A DNA stretch of 38,904 bases from Dendronalium phyllosphericum CENA369 (GCF_016056275.1 NZ_JAECZA010000037.1:1-38904), one strand, 5' to 3'; positions 24,055-32,675 are shown, counted from the stretch's first letter. The notes: a model not told the origin generated them from the letters alone. A program made the numbers and translations.

Positions 24055-25629
24055 CTAAAGTGTTTTGAGATACTCTAATAAATCTTCCAAAGCTGCTTTG
24101 TCCCAACCTTTTCCTTGATAAGACCAGGGATAATCATGTCCTTTGTTAGAGTTACCTTGAACATGAGTATCGAACTTAAAGTAGTGTTTATCATCCGGCT
24201 CAGTGGGTGAAGCCAAACCGACATCAATCGGATCGTAAAGATTATCTCCGCGATAAAAAAGCTCCCGACGAGGTTTGAGATTAATTAACTCTGCCAAAGT
24301 CAAGACACTAGCGTTATGCAAGTATGGAGCGCGAGCAAAAACCGATTCTATGGGAGCGTTAATGAAACCTTTGGTATCTCCTAAAGGCCCTGGTCGAAGA
24401 TTTTCCCGTTTCGGCTTCAAAGGATGACCATCAGGGAAGAAGGCCTCAACGACATCCGGTAGTTCTTTGTAGTAACGATAGTTGAGTCGTTCTGAGTCGG
24501 TTTGAATATCTTCGATTGGCGTAATCAAACCTTGAAGCTCCCCTTTTACCCAGCTTCCATCTTCAGAATTGCGATATCCATGACAGCTAGCGCAATTCTG
24601 CTGAAAGACAGCGCGACCGCGTTCTACTTTTTTTGGATCGAGCGTAATACCTTGGTCTTTGAATACCTCTGTATATTTAGGCCCTTGCAAATCCAGCGTA
24701 TAGTCAATGGCTTGGATAACATTATGAGAAATTTCTGGCACGATTAAGTTATCGGGTGTTGCTCCTGCTGCCACGGCTGCCAACACGCTGCGACTGAGAC
24801 GATCTTTAACGCTGCCGTCATATTGCGCCCAATCTCGATTTTTCTGCTCGTACAATGATGGGAGTTTGGAATAAGACTTGTCTAATGCGGCAGGGCGATC
24901 CATCATGAAGTGTACCAACTCTTTAAAAGGTTGGGTACGAGCAGGTCCAATGGGTGATAACTTAGAGTCTCTCAAGTCTTTGCCATTATAGGGGTTATCC
25001 CATTTCGGAAGTGAAGCTAGTACTTGACCTCTAGCAGTCGATAACCAAAAACCAATTACAGTTTTATCAATAATTCCCAACGATTTATGGTATTTAGCCT
25101 TATAAGCCTTGGCAACGTTTTCTACAGTTAGACGTTTTTCGTCGAGAAGTATCGTTTTGAAGGCATCTACCCAAGCAAACAAGTCTAAAGAAGTACTTCC
25201 CATCCCTGTGACAATTACACCTTCATCATCTGGAAACCTCCGAATATGGGATATGTGACACAATGCACAGCTAAAACCCACAAATTTTACAGGTGAGGGT
25301 TTTCCTGATTGCGGTTGAAAGTTGGAAATATTAAAGCCTACTGGCAATCCTTCATTTTCCCCTGGCTTGCTGTGGATGAATCCAAATTGCTGAACCCAAT
25401 CTCCAGCTTCTTTACCCGCTGGCTGCAATCGATCGGGGAATAAATCGGGAAGGATCTGAAAAACTGGTAGGGGTGCTAACTCAGTACCGATACTGCCGTG
25501 AATAAATGCTTCTTTTGGAGTTCTAAATACAGGTTTTGCCCAAGTTGACTCGATGTACAAAAACCCAAAGGTTCCGATTAGCAAGATGGAAACTAGCGCT
25601 ATAGCAGCAATCCTGATAACTTTTAACAT
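24055..25629 (-). CDS. Di-heme c-type cytochrome, peroxidase/dioxygenase-like
   Basis: A 524-residue protein with two CxxCH heme-attachment sites, C121-AL-C124-H125 and C346-AS-C349-H350. An N-terminal hydrophobic segment (about 7-25) should export it and may anchor it, as covalent heme attachment needs the periplasmic or lumenal side. The order and length fit the di-heme CcP/MauG superfamily, which includes bacterial cytochrome c peroxidases, RoxA-type polyisoprene oxygenases and Pseudomonas fatty-acid dioxygenases. APYLHNASVLTLAELI (about 435-450) is a typical late motif of that group. The ATG at 25629 is chosen for AGAGG 6 bases upstream; a further 11 residues up to 25662 look spurious. 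The neighbours suggest a lipid substrate, by inference. Confidence 0.8.
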   Translation of the reverse strand: MLKVIRIAAIALVSILLIGTFGFLYIESTWAKPVFRTPKEAFIHGSIGTELAPLPVFQILPDLFPDRLQPAGKEAGDWVQQFGFIHSKPGENEGLPVGFNISNFQPQSGKPSPVKFVGFSCALCHISHIRRFPDDEGVIVTGMGSTSLDLFAWVDAFKTILLDEKRLTVENVAKAYKAKYHKSLGIIDKTVIGFWLSTARGQVLASLPKWDNPYNGKDLRDSKLSPIGPARTQPFKELVHFMMDRPAALDKSYSKLPSLYEQKNRDWAQYDGSVKDRLSRSVLAAVAAGATPDNLIVPEISHNVIQAIDYTLDLQGPKYTEVFKDQGITLDPKKVERGRAVFQQNCASCHGYRNSEDGSWVKGELQGLITPIEDIQTDSERLNYRYYKELPDVVEAFFPDGHPLKPKRENLRPGPLGDTKGFINAPIESVFARAPYLHNASVLTLAELINLKPRRELFYRGDNLYDPIDVGLASPTEPDDKHYFKFDTHVQGNSNKGHDYPWSYQGKGWDKAALEDLLEYLKTL

Positions 25630-25725
25630 ATTTTCCTCTGACAAACACACGCGAACAGCCACTCGATTTTGAATTTGGGATTTTAGATTTTAGAGGACAA
25701 TCCAAAATCCCAAATCTAAACTTGG

Positions 25726-27183
25726 TTAGTGCTTGCCCCAAAGCTCGGCATGTTGAGCTTGACGACTGAAGAGAGCTGGATCGTAATACTTCTGGTAGTA
25801 TTCCAACTCTAGGTGGCTAAATTGCAGCCAGATCCCAGGAACAAAGAAGGCATCAATATGAGCAGGAAAGCGGCCGTAGGTGTCGTAGATATAGTTGCAG
25901 ATATCTTTGGTGTACTGAATCGTTTCTTTGGAGTGGGGCTCGGCATCGCGCAAGAAGGCTTCAGCACTTGATTTTGCTTGGTAGGAGCGGGCAAACACCT
26001 CTTTGTCCCCATAAGATCCTTGGCTGCCGAACTTCTCTTCGATGACGCGATCTACAGCTTCATCCATAGATTTAACGTAAGGCGGGCAAAGCCCTTCTAA
26101 CACGCCATCAATTCCAACTGGATTGGGTTGAGAAGCTGGTGGCGGGGCCCAAATGCTTTGCTTGGGGGTTGGCGGTTCCATACGAAAGCCTAGACCATAC
26201 CATTCTTTGTCTGGGTCGCGCTGGAGAATGAAGGGCTGGAAGACTGCTCCATGTACCCAACCACCTACGCCCATCGCCTGACCAATGAGCATTAAATTTT
26301 GCAAAATAAAGAAACATTCATGCTCAGTACGCATTGTTTGAGCGAGTCCCAAGGGAACGGTGTTGTTGGGATTGACAAAGCCACCTTTGACTCGTTCAAT
26401 GCCACCGATGGGTTGATAAGGAATTTTGGGACTCAATCCTAGATGCATTCCTACCCAAGCTGCCCAATCTGACAAGCTTTTTGGTCTAAACTTTTGCCAG
26501 TCATCAACAAACAAAGGTTTTTGACCGTCTGGTTCCGACAGCAGGATGAGAATGACGTTGATATATTGACGGGTGCAATCGACAACCGGGAAAAACAAAG
26601 TTGTACCGGGAAGGTTAGAAATTTGCTTGTTCCAGCCGAGATAGTAAGGATAAATCCGGGGGAAATCTAGGCGGCGATCGCTAATTTTATGTTTGACAGC
26701 AGCAGCGGCTTTCAGCCAGTGTTCCTCTGACCAATCTTCCCATTTCGGCGGTAGATCGCCAAGGGCTGCTAGCGCTTCCCGTCCCTTCAATTTCTTAATT
26801 AACCAGATGCCTTCATCGTTAATCATGAAGAAGGAAGTCGCTTGCGAATTATCGGCGCTACTTCCAGAACGAGCAACAATGTTGAGAAAGGGAGTTCCTA
26901 ATTCTTTGCCACCTTCGGGTTTATACAGAGGCCCATCGTGGGTTGTGATACCAGTCATCCCCGTAGCAACAACCAAAATTGCCTCTTCTAAAGGGCTAAG
27001 AGGGTCTGGCTGATTCGGGCTAGTATAGCTGAGTTCCCCAGCATCGATAGAAGCACCTTGAGCGACTCTACGAGTCCGCCGTTCCACAATTGCTTCTACT
27101 AGTGGATAACTTAATAACGCTTGTAAACCAGGGTGGTTTTTAATATCCGATGCAAGAGGTTCGCTGAGTAGTTGTTCGCTCAT
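25726..27183 (-). CDS. Nitroreductase-like fold protein of unknown role
   Basis: A 485-residue protein without signal or membrane segments. I do not recognise the family with certainty. Weak nitroreductase/FMN-fold resemblance is seen at VEAIVERRTRRVAQG (about 30-44, like the RRS-R opening), PLSPLEEAILVVATGMTG (about 59-76) and QNLMLIGQAMGVGGWVHG (about 288-305, like the QNLLLAAxALGLG helix). These would be the FMN-binding parts, but phosphate ligands are not clear. The protein is about twice the usual length of a nitroreductase. The ATG at 27183 has AAAGGT 8 bases upstream. It sits between the di-heme cytochrome (96 bp) and the Cys-nucleophile enzyme, so a redox step on their substrate is a reasonable inference. 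Confidence 0.6.
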   Translation of the reverse strand: MSEQLLSEPLASDIKNHPGLQALLSYPLVEAIVERRTRRVAQGASIDAGELSYTSPNQPDPLSPLEEAILVVATGMTGITTHDGPLYKPEGGKELGTPFLNIVARSGSSADNSQATSFFMINDEGIWLIKKLKGREALAALGDLPPKWEDWSEEHWLKAAAAVKHKISDRRLDFPRIYPYYLGWNKQISNLPGTTLFFPVVDCTRQYINVILILLSEPDGQKPLFVDDWQKFRPKSLSDWAAWVGMHLGLSPKIPYQPIGGIERVKGGFVNPNNTVPLGLAQTMRTEHECFFILQNLMLIGQAMGVGGWVHGAVFQPFILQRDPDKEWYGLGFRMEPPTPKQSIWAPPPASQPNPVGIDGVLEGLCPPYVKSMDEAVDRVIEEKFGSQGSYGDKEVFARSYQAKSSAEAFLRDAEPHSKETIQYTKDICNYIYDTYGRFPAHIDAFFVPGIWLQFSHLELEYYQKYYDPALFSRQAQHAELWGKH

Positions 27184-27200
27184 TTGCAATTACCTTTGGG

Positions 27201-27315
27201 TGTCAGTTGTCAGTTGTCAGTGGTCAGTTGAGGAAGGGAACAGGGAACAGGGAACAGCAGAAGTAATTATTAATTCTTCCTCATCCCCCTCATCCCCCTC
27301 ATCTCCCTCATCCCT
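27201..27315. repeat. Cluster of short tandem repeats
   Basis: Three kinds of tandem repeat are stacked in the 190-bp gap: TGTCAGT heptamers (27201-27221) plus GGTCAGT (27222-27228), three GGGAACA units (27236-27256), and four CTCATCCCC-type 9-mers (27280-27315). Further C/T-rich text with CGCGTCCC runs to about 27370. No gene is visible. Confidence 0.9.
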
Positions 27316-27373
27316 CTTTCTCCGCGTCTCCGTGTCCCCGCGTCCCCGCGTCCTCTTTCTCCCTCATCCTGGA

Positions 27374-29068
27374 CTAATTGAACTTATCCAATTCCGCCAA
27401 GATAGTGGGAAAAATGTCTCTTGCGGCGTTTTTGCCCATGAAACAGTCCATGTGTGCATAATCAGGGATAACATGGCGTACATATAAATCGCCACCATTT
27501 TTTTCGCACAATAACTTGTAAGTAATTGCCGAACCCTCTGGCAGGAAAAAGGCGTTATCTGCACCGTGAAGCAAGGCAATAGGAATGGCTAGGCGTTCCA
27601 GATGAGGCAAGTAAACATCTTTACCATCTTTGTTGACAATGTGACCCTCTCGCAAAATTAAAGATATATGTCGGAAGAAGGTCATGTTAGCTGGGCCGAA
27701 TATCTCATGAATGGCATCGTGAGTTGCTTCGTTTAGTTGGGCAATTTTGTACACTTCTCCATACATGAAGAGAATGCGGCGGTCAACTGGATTGTTGTAG
27801 GGTTCTTTGGTGGGATATAGCCTTAAAACTGTATCGTAAAGTTTATCTTGCCAATCGGCATGAGTATCAAAGTCTGGGTCGAGAGTGTCTACACCCAATA
27901 CTGTGAGAAAGGAAGCTAGACGCAAACCTGCTCTGATTTCGTTGAGAGTTGCGGCTCTCGGATGGGTAGTTAATTGAGAACAAACGGCGGAACGCACTCC
28001 TTGAAGTCCTGCTAGCATCGCCATCAAAAAGGACATGGAACCGACGCAGTGACCGACGACTTGAACCGTTTCTGACTCAGTAATATTACGTACTTGCTCA
28101 ACTGCTGCCGGCCAATCGTAAAGCGCAATCTCATCAGCTGAAAACTGGGTGGTGGCGGATGGTAAATCGGCGCTGGCTCGATAATCGAATAGCCAAACAT
28201 CATAGCCACGAGCATACAAAAATTCTGGCAGATTTGTTTCGACGGTATCAATGGAAAATGCCAAGGTAGAAGTACCAAAGCCTGGTGCTAACATGACTGG
28301 CCCTTTTGTCCCACCTTGATATCGAATCAGCCGCAGTTGCACTCCGTCAGTAGTTTTGAAGAAATGAACTTCGGGCGCTGACATCCTCAGAGGACGCTTT
28401 TGTCTGGGTGGTGCATCTGGATTGAATACTTTGGAAGGCGCAAATATGCCACCGTAAACGTTAAACAAGACTCCAGCAAAGAAGCTGCCAAAGCGAGCAG
28501 TTTCTTCTATTTGTTGCTGGAGATTAGTAGTGTTGGTGACTTCCAAGGTAGACAACTGATGTAGGAAATCTGTTGGCAGAATCTTGATAATTCCCTGTCC
28601 TAGAACTGGATTGTTAGGACTATCGCCGTCATGCACGGTGATGTATAAGGTGGTAGTGTCTGCCCAGATGTCATAACCAGGATCGTTGTGTACTAATTTG
28701 AAACCTTCAAAATAGTACACTTTACCTTCTGCGGCAGTCATTTTCATGCGATAGACCATGCGCCGCGTATTCACACTGTCTGAGTCAAGGATGAATAAGT
28801 TAAATTCACCATCGCTAACTGTTAAAGGTGTAGGCGATAGTGCTGGTGCGGTGACACTGCCAACTAATTTGGCTTTGTGGCTTTCATCTGTGAGCATTTT
28901 GTCCAAATCATCGGAACTCACTGTGAGGGTGAATTCAAATTTGGAATTATCTTGTTTACCTTGCTGTGCTGCTAGTTGATAGTCATCTGTGACTTTTTTA
29001 GAAAAGTAGCCGCGCATGGTTTCAGTAAACTGAATACCTACTTTCTTTGGTGCGGTTGTGGTTGTCAT
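27374..29068 (-). CDS. Alpha/beta-fold enzyme with Cys nucleophile and shared N-module
   Basis: A 564-residue protein. Residues 9-205 form a beta-rich module (KVGIQFTETMRGYFS...) that closely matches residues 576-773 of the GMC oxidoreductase at 30354. Residues about 232-564 are an alpha/beta hydrolase fold, with MLAPGFG (oxyanion region), elbow G339-H-C341-V-G343, Asp503 in HGADNAFF and His539 in YAHMDCF. The elbow has Cys, not Ser, as in PHA synthases, so acyl transfer, polymerisation or thioester chemistry is possible as well as hydrolysis. No signal peptide. AGAGGT lies just before the ATG at 29068; the longer ORF to 29125 is not supported. It follows the DUF6765 gene by 95 bp on the same strand. 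Confidence 0.85.
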   Translation of the reverse strand: MTTTTAPKKVGIQFTETMRGYFSKKVTDDYQLAAQQGKQDNSKFEFTLTVSSDDLDKMLTDESHKAKLVGSVTAPALSPTPLTVSDGEFNLFILDSDSVNTRRMVYRMKMTAAEGKVYYFEGFKLVHNDPGYDIWADTTTLYITVHDGDSPNNPVLGQGIIKILPTDFLHQLSTLEVTNTTNLQQQIEETARFGSFFAGVLFNVYGGIFAPSKVFNPDAPPRQKRPLRMSAPEVHFFKTTDGVQLRLIRYQGGTKGPVMLAPGFGTSTLAFSIDTVETNLPEFLYARGYDVWLFDYRASADLPSATTQFSADEIALYDWPAAVEQVRNITESETVQVVGHCVGSMSFLMAMLAGLQGVRSAVCSQLTTHPRAATLNEIRAGLRLASFLTVLGVDTLDPDFDTHADWQDKLYDTVLRLYPTKEPYNNPVDRRILFMYGEVYKIAQLNEATHDAIHEIFGPANMTFFRHISLILREGHIVNKDGKDVYLPHLERLAIPIALLHGADNAFFLPEGSAITYKLLCEKNGGDLYVRHVIPDYAHMDCFMGKNAARDIFPTILAELDKFN

Positions 29069-29099
29069 GAAATACCTCTGTCTTGTGAGTGCTGAGTAG

Positions 29100-29119
29100 A
29101 GACGCGATGAATCGCGTCT
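29100..29119. repeat. Dispersed GACGCGAT palindrome copy
   Basis: Arms AGACGCGAT (29100-29108) and ATCGCGTCT (29111-29119) form a 9-bp palindrome with a GA centre, in the 95-bp gap between the DUF6765 and Cys-nucleophile genes. It is a one-base variant of the 12694 copy. Confidence 0.85.
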
Positions 29120-29163
29120 GTACAAGAGTTAGGAGTCATTATTCTCTGCCTCCTGCCTCTTCT

Positions 29164-30228
29164 TCAAGCGACGCAGATTCCATATTTGGGTAGCAGGTCG
29201 TGGATGATATAGAAGTGATGGGACTGCAAAGCGTCGTGAAATAGTTTCCAATCACTGGCTAAAAAGCTAGGTTGATAAGGAAATATTTCGTTTTTTCGTT
29301 CAACTAAGTCTTCTGTACCTAGGGCTTGATGTTTCCAGGAGTCTTTGCCTTTGGGGATGTAGGTAACATCGGCTTTGCCAAAGCTGAATTTACCTTCGGC
29401 GATCGCATCCAACCACTTTTGGTGGCGCACACTACCGCTATTGTCCGTAATATTCCTCAACATAAAATCGATAAAAATTTTATCCAGTTCTGGCAGTCCC
29501 GGTACATTTGCATCTGGATCGCCTGCTAAATATCGCCGCATAGCTTTGCACATCTGGTCAGCAGCTTCTAAAAAGTCTTTAGGATTGTTTCTGGTAATTG
29601 TTTCGCCGCGTCCATTGATATAACCCCAACTCAAAAAAGGTCTGTCAGGATGGCTGAGAACTGCTCCATGTCCCAAGGGTAAAGCTTCACTGACGAAGTA
29701 ATTTTGCAGTCGATCCATGAGGTTGTAATCGGGTTTGCCGTTTTCATCTAGCAGATTTTTAGCTTCGTTGACCCGATGGTTGACTCCAGCAAAGCCTTGA
29801 TGCGCCCAAGTATCAACATATACATGCATAGTGATGCCAAGGCGATATAGTCCGTAGGGTGAGTGACGCTGCTGAATACACTCTCGTACCATTTGCTGGG
29901 CGACATTGCTGTTAGGACGACAAATAAGTTTGTCGATAAATTTCCCGTCAGGGTCTTCGCCTGCTTTTAATCCGGCGTTTCCAGGTAGAAAATGAAACGG
30001 AATCCAAACGCGGTAATTTGCCAATGTTTGAAAGTTGCGGTAGTCCAGCATTTTATGCGCGGAACTGATGCGGCTAAATAATGCGCCGTTGTCGAACCGG
30101 ATTAATCCGTCGTTAATCGCATCGTCTACATATTGGGCACTGTAGGCGATGGTACTAGCAGCTTTATGCTCAAATCCAGCCAGTCGCGCTGCTACGTAAG
30201 TGACACTATGATGAAAGTCGATTTGCAT
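29164..30228 (-). CDS. DUF6765 protein, phospholipase C/S1 nuclease-like
   Basis: A 354-residue protein of the DUF6765 family. The opening MQIDFHHSVTYVAARLAGF and AYSAQYVDDAI are family signatures. His and Asp residues in FHHSVTY, QYVDDA and MHVYVDTWAHQGFAG (H-x3-D-x2-H, about 134-148) are laid out like the metal ligands of the zinc-dependent phospholipase C/S1-P1 nuclease fold, so a metal-dependent phosphodiesterase-type role is possible. There is no signal peptide. The start is the first Met; Shine-Dalgarno support is weak, and four 23-bp repeats begin 23 bp upstream. It lies between the GMC oxidoreductase and Cys-nucleophile genes. The function is not proved for the family. Confidence 0.75.
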   Translation of the reverse strand: MQIDFHHSVTYVAARLAGFEHKAASTIAYSAQYVDDAINDGLIRFDNGALFSRISSAHKMLDYRNFQTLANYRVWIPFHFLPGNAGLKAGEDPDGKFIDKLICRPNSNVAQQMVRECIQQRHSPYGLYRLGITMHVYVDTWAHQGFAGVNHRVNEAKNLLDENGKPDYNLMDRLQNYFVSEALPLGHGAVLSHPDRPFLSWGYINGRGETITRNNPKDFLEAADQMCKAMRRYLAGDPDANVPGLPELDKIFIDFMLRNITDNSGSVRHQKWLDAIAEGKFSFGKADVTYIPKGKDSWKHQALGTEDLVERKNEIFPYQPSFLASDWKLFHDALQSHHFYIIHDLLPKYGICVA

Positions 30229-30250
30229 ATTTAGTCAGTGGTAGAGACGT

Positions 30251-30342
30251 GATTAATCGCGTCTGTACAATATGGTTAATCGCGTCTGTACAACATGGTT
30301 AATCGTGTCTGTACAATACGGTTAATCGCGTCTGTACAATAG
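30251..30342. repeat. Four tandem 23-bp repeats
   Basis: Four units of 23 bp start at 30251, 30274, 30297 and 30320. Each contains TTAATCGCGTCTGTACAA with one or two changes and ends AT, AC or AG. The first is preceded by GTAGAGACGT, so unit 1 completes the palindrome of the dispersed family (12694, 29100). There are no spacers, so it is not a CRISPR. It fills the 125-bp gap between the DUF6765 and GMC genes. Confidence 0.95.
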
Positions 30343-30353
30343 TCATCAATCAT

Positions 30354-32675
30354 CTAAACGTAAACTTCAGCCAATGTGCCGACAAAGAAGCGGCTGAAGC
30401 GGTCAATTGCTTGCAGGCTTTCTGCACGGCTGAGGGCATTGGTGACTTTGAGAGTAGTCATTTGTTTAATAAAGTCTGCGGGCTGAATTTTGAGAATGCC
30501 TTTACCGACAACAGAACCGTTGTTACTGTCGCCCTCATAAATGGTGATGTAAAGAGTGGTTGTGTCAGACCACACATCAAAGCCTGCGTCGTCGTGAATT
30601 TCTTTAAAGCCCTCGAAGTAGTATTGTTGTCCTGTTTTTGCGGTCATGTGCAGGTCGTAGCGCATCTGCCGCGTTTTGGCTTTGCCTTGTTCTTTGACGA
30701 ATAAATTGAATCTGCCATAAGTGACGGTTAGCGGTTCGGCGGCGATCGCAGGTGCTGTAACTGTACCAACTATCTTGGCGGTATGGTCGATGTCGTTAAG
30801 CAGTTCTTCTAAGTCATCGGCAATTATCGTTAGAGTAAATTGCAGGGGAGATTTATCTTTTTTACCTTGTTGGAATGCCCGCTGGTAGTCGTCTTTGACT
30901 TGGGTAGAAAAGTAGCCGCGCATGGTTTCAGTGAATTGAATTCCCACTTTTACGGGTGCTGTTGGGGTTCTTGGCGGCGCTGAAGGTAGGTCATAGTTAA
31001 TTGTCCAACCCCGGTCTTTGGCAATGAGGGCGCAGCAGCGTTCGGCTACGGCGGAAATAGTAAGTAAGGGATTTACGCCTAATGTACGGGGAATCACAGA
31101 ACCATCCGCAACATACAGGTTTTCGTAAACAGCTGTACCTCGATCGCTGGAAAATACTTGTCCTTTGTGGTTGACTACTCCGCGTTCGGCATCTTCTGCC
31201 AAGATGCAGCCACCAAGTGGGTGGACTGTTACCAAGTCGTGACCGAATAAATTAGTCCAAATAGGGTTGGGAATTTGTGTGCCACCCAAAGGACGAGTTG
31301 CTTCTGCAAGGCGATCGTTGACTCGCTGAAAGATGGATTGTTTGCCTACGTCTTCCCAACGAATTCTCAAACGGTCATCTTCTAAGTACATCTGTCCCGC
31401 GGCATCATCGTGGGTCATCACAAGATAAGTCTGGGTGTTGCGGACTGCACCACTGTAAGCACCGCGAGTCAAACTCTCTGTTTCCCGGAGTTTTTCTTTG
31501 AAGCGATCGCCCCAACCGTCGTCGCTATCTTTACCGAGTACTTTGCCAGCAGCAGCAAAGCTGGCGGGTAGGAAGGGCGCAAGCGCGCCGGGAATTGAAC
31601 CTTCTTCGATAACCATGCCGTTATCTAGTCGTGGTTGTTCGCGCATATCGATAATCCCGGTAATGCAAGGGCCGACTGGTTCCCGCGCCCCAGCCCGGTT
31701 GCCAAAGCCAATGCCATTAATGGTTTGGTCGGTGTTGTAGCCAAAGGCCAACACATCGCCATTGCCTGTAAAGTTGTGTCCTAGCTGGTTGGATACAGAC
31801 AAACCTGCTTGTTGCGATCGCAGTAAAATTTCTGTAGAACCAAGAGTGCCGGCAGCTAAAATCACAATTTCGGCACTGACAAACATTGTGGGCGCATCAA
31901 ATATTTGCTGTCCGGAGTTGAGTAGTTGAAAGTGAACTAACCAGCGATCGCCTTGCTTTTCGACTCGACGCACAGATACTTGTGTATAAATTTCTGCACC
32001 GTGGTTTTTCGCATCAGGCAGGTAATTCATTAAAGTTGTATTTTTTGCCCCATGATTACAACCCGATACACAATCACCGCAGAAGTTACATTTCTTTTGT
32101 TCTACCCCTACATGATTCACTCCATCTTGGAAAGTCACATTAATCGGTGGTCGATAAAACTTTTCATTTAAGTATTTAGAAGACTTTTCTAATGCTTGTA
32201 ATTTTGGCAAAGGTGGCGAATCTTCGGGGTAGGAATTAGGTTTGAGCATTTCTTCGGCGCGACGATAGCCTTCTGCTATTAAGCTATCAACGTCGTTTCG
32301 CAATTCTTGCGGCCAGCGCGGATCTGCAAACACGCGCGGTTCGGCTTGCAATGACACATTCGCATTTACTAGCGATGTACCACCCAGTCCACAACCAAGG
32401 AATACATTAATATCTTGATTAACGCGAAAATCATACAAGCCTGTGCGCGAACCAATGCGTTTACCTGGTAAATCTACCTGTATTTCACCTAATGCATTGA
32501 CATCAGTATTTGGATATTCACCTGGTTGGAATTCTTTGCCTCGTTCTAGTACACACACCTGCTGTCCAGCACGTGCTAGGCGCGAAGCCGCGATACCACC
32601 ACCATAGCCGGAACCAATAACCACAACCTTATAGTGACTTTTGATGTTTTCAATGGGGCTTGATAAACGAGTCAT
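30354..32675 (-). CDS. Cholesterol-oxidase-type GMC oxidoreductase with C-terminal module
   Basis: A 773-residue FAD enzyme. Residues about 16-560 are a GMC oxidoreductase of the cholesterol oxidase (ChoD-like) group: dinucleotide motif VVVIGSGYGGG (17-27), GCGLGGTSLVNAN (94-106), HPLGGC and DGSVIPRTLGVNPLLTI near the end. The insert C196-NF-C199-GD-C202-VSG-C206-NHGAK has ferredoxin-like spacing and may bind an Fe-S cluster. Residues 576-773 are the beta-rich module shared with the Cys-nucleophile enzyme at 27374. The ATG at 32675 has AAGGA about 9 bases before it. It should oxidise an alcohol, probably on a sterol- or terpenoid-like lipid. First gene of the lipid-oxidation cluster. Confidence 0.9.
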   Translation of the reverse strand: MTRLSSPIENIKSHYKVVVIGSGYGGGIAASRLARAGQQVCVLERGKEFQPGEYPNTDVNALGEIQVDLPGKRIGSRTGLYDFRVNQDINVFLGCGLGGTSLVNANVSLQAEPRVFADPRWPQELRNDVDSLIAEGYRRAEEMLKPNSYPEDSPPLPKLQALEKSSKYLNEKFYRPPINVTFQDGVNHVGVEQKKCNFCGDCVSGCNHGAKNTTLMNYLPDAKNHGAEIYTQVSVRRVEKQGDRWLVHFQLLNSGQQIFDAPTMFVSAEIVILAAGTLGSTEILLRSQQAGLSVSNQLGHNFTGNGDVLAFGYNTDQTINGIGFGNRAGAREPVGPCITGIIDMREQPRLDNGMVIEEGSIPGALAPFLPASFAAAGKVLGKDSDDGWGDRFKEKLRETESLTRGAYSGAVRNTQTYLVMTHDDAAGQMYLEDDRLRIRWEDVGKQSIFQRVNDRLAEATRPLGGTQIPNPIWTNLFGHDLVTVHPLGGCILAEDAERGVVNHKGQVFSSDRGTAVYENLYVADGSVIPRTLGVNPLLTISAVAERCCALIAKDRGWTINYDLPSAPPRTPTAPVKVGIQFTETMRGYFSTQVKDDYQRAFQQGKKDKSPLQFTLTIIADDLEELLNDIDHTAKIVGTVTAPAIAAEPLTVTYGRFNLFVKEQGKAKTRQMRYDLHMTAKTGQQYYFEGFKEIHDDAGFDVWSDTTTLYITIYEGDSNNGSVVGKGILKIQPADFIKQMTTLKVTNALSRAESLQAIDRFSRFFVGTLAEVYV

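Noticed and set aside
30251-30342. Possible CRISPR array
   Set aside because: Units of 23 bp follow each other without spacers and belong to a dispersed palindrome family; no cas gene is nearby.
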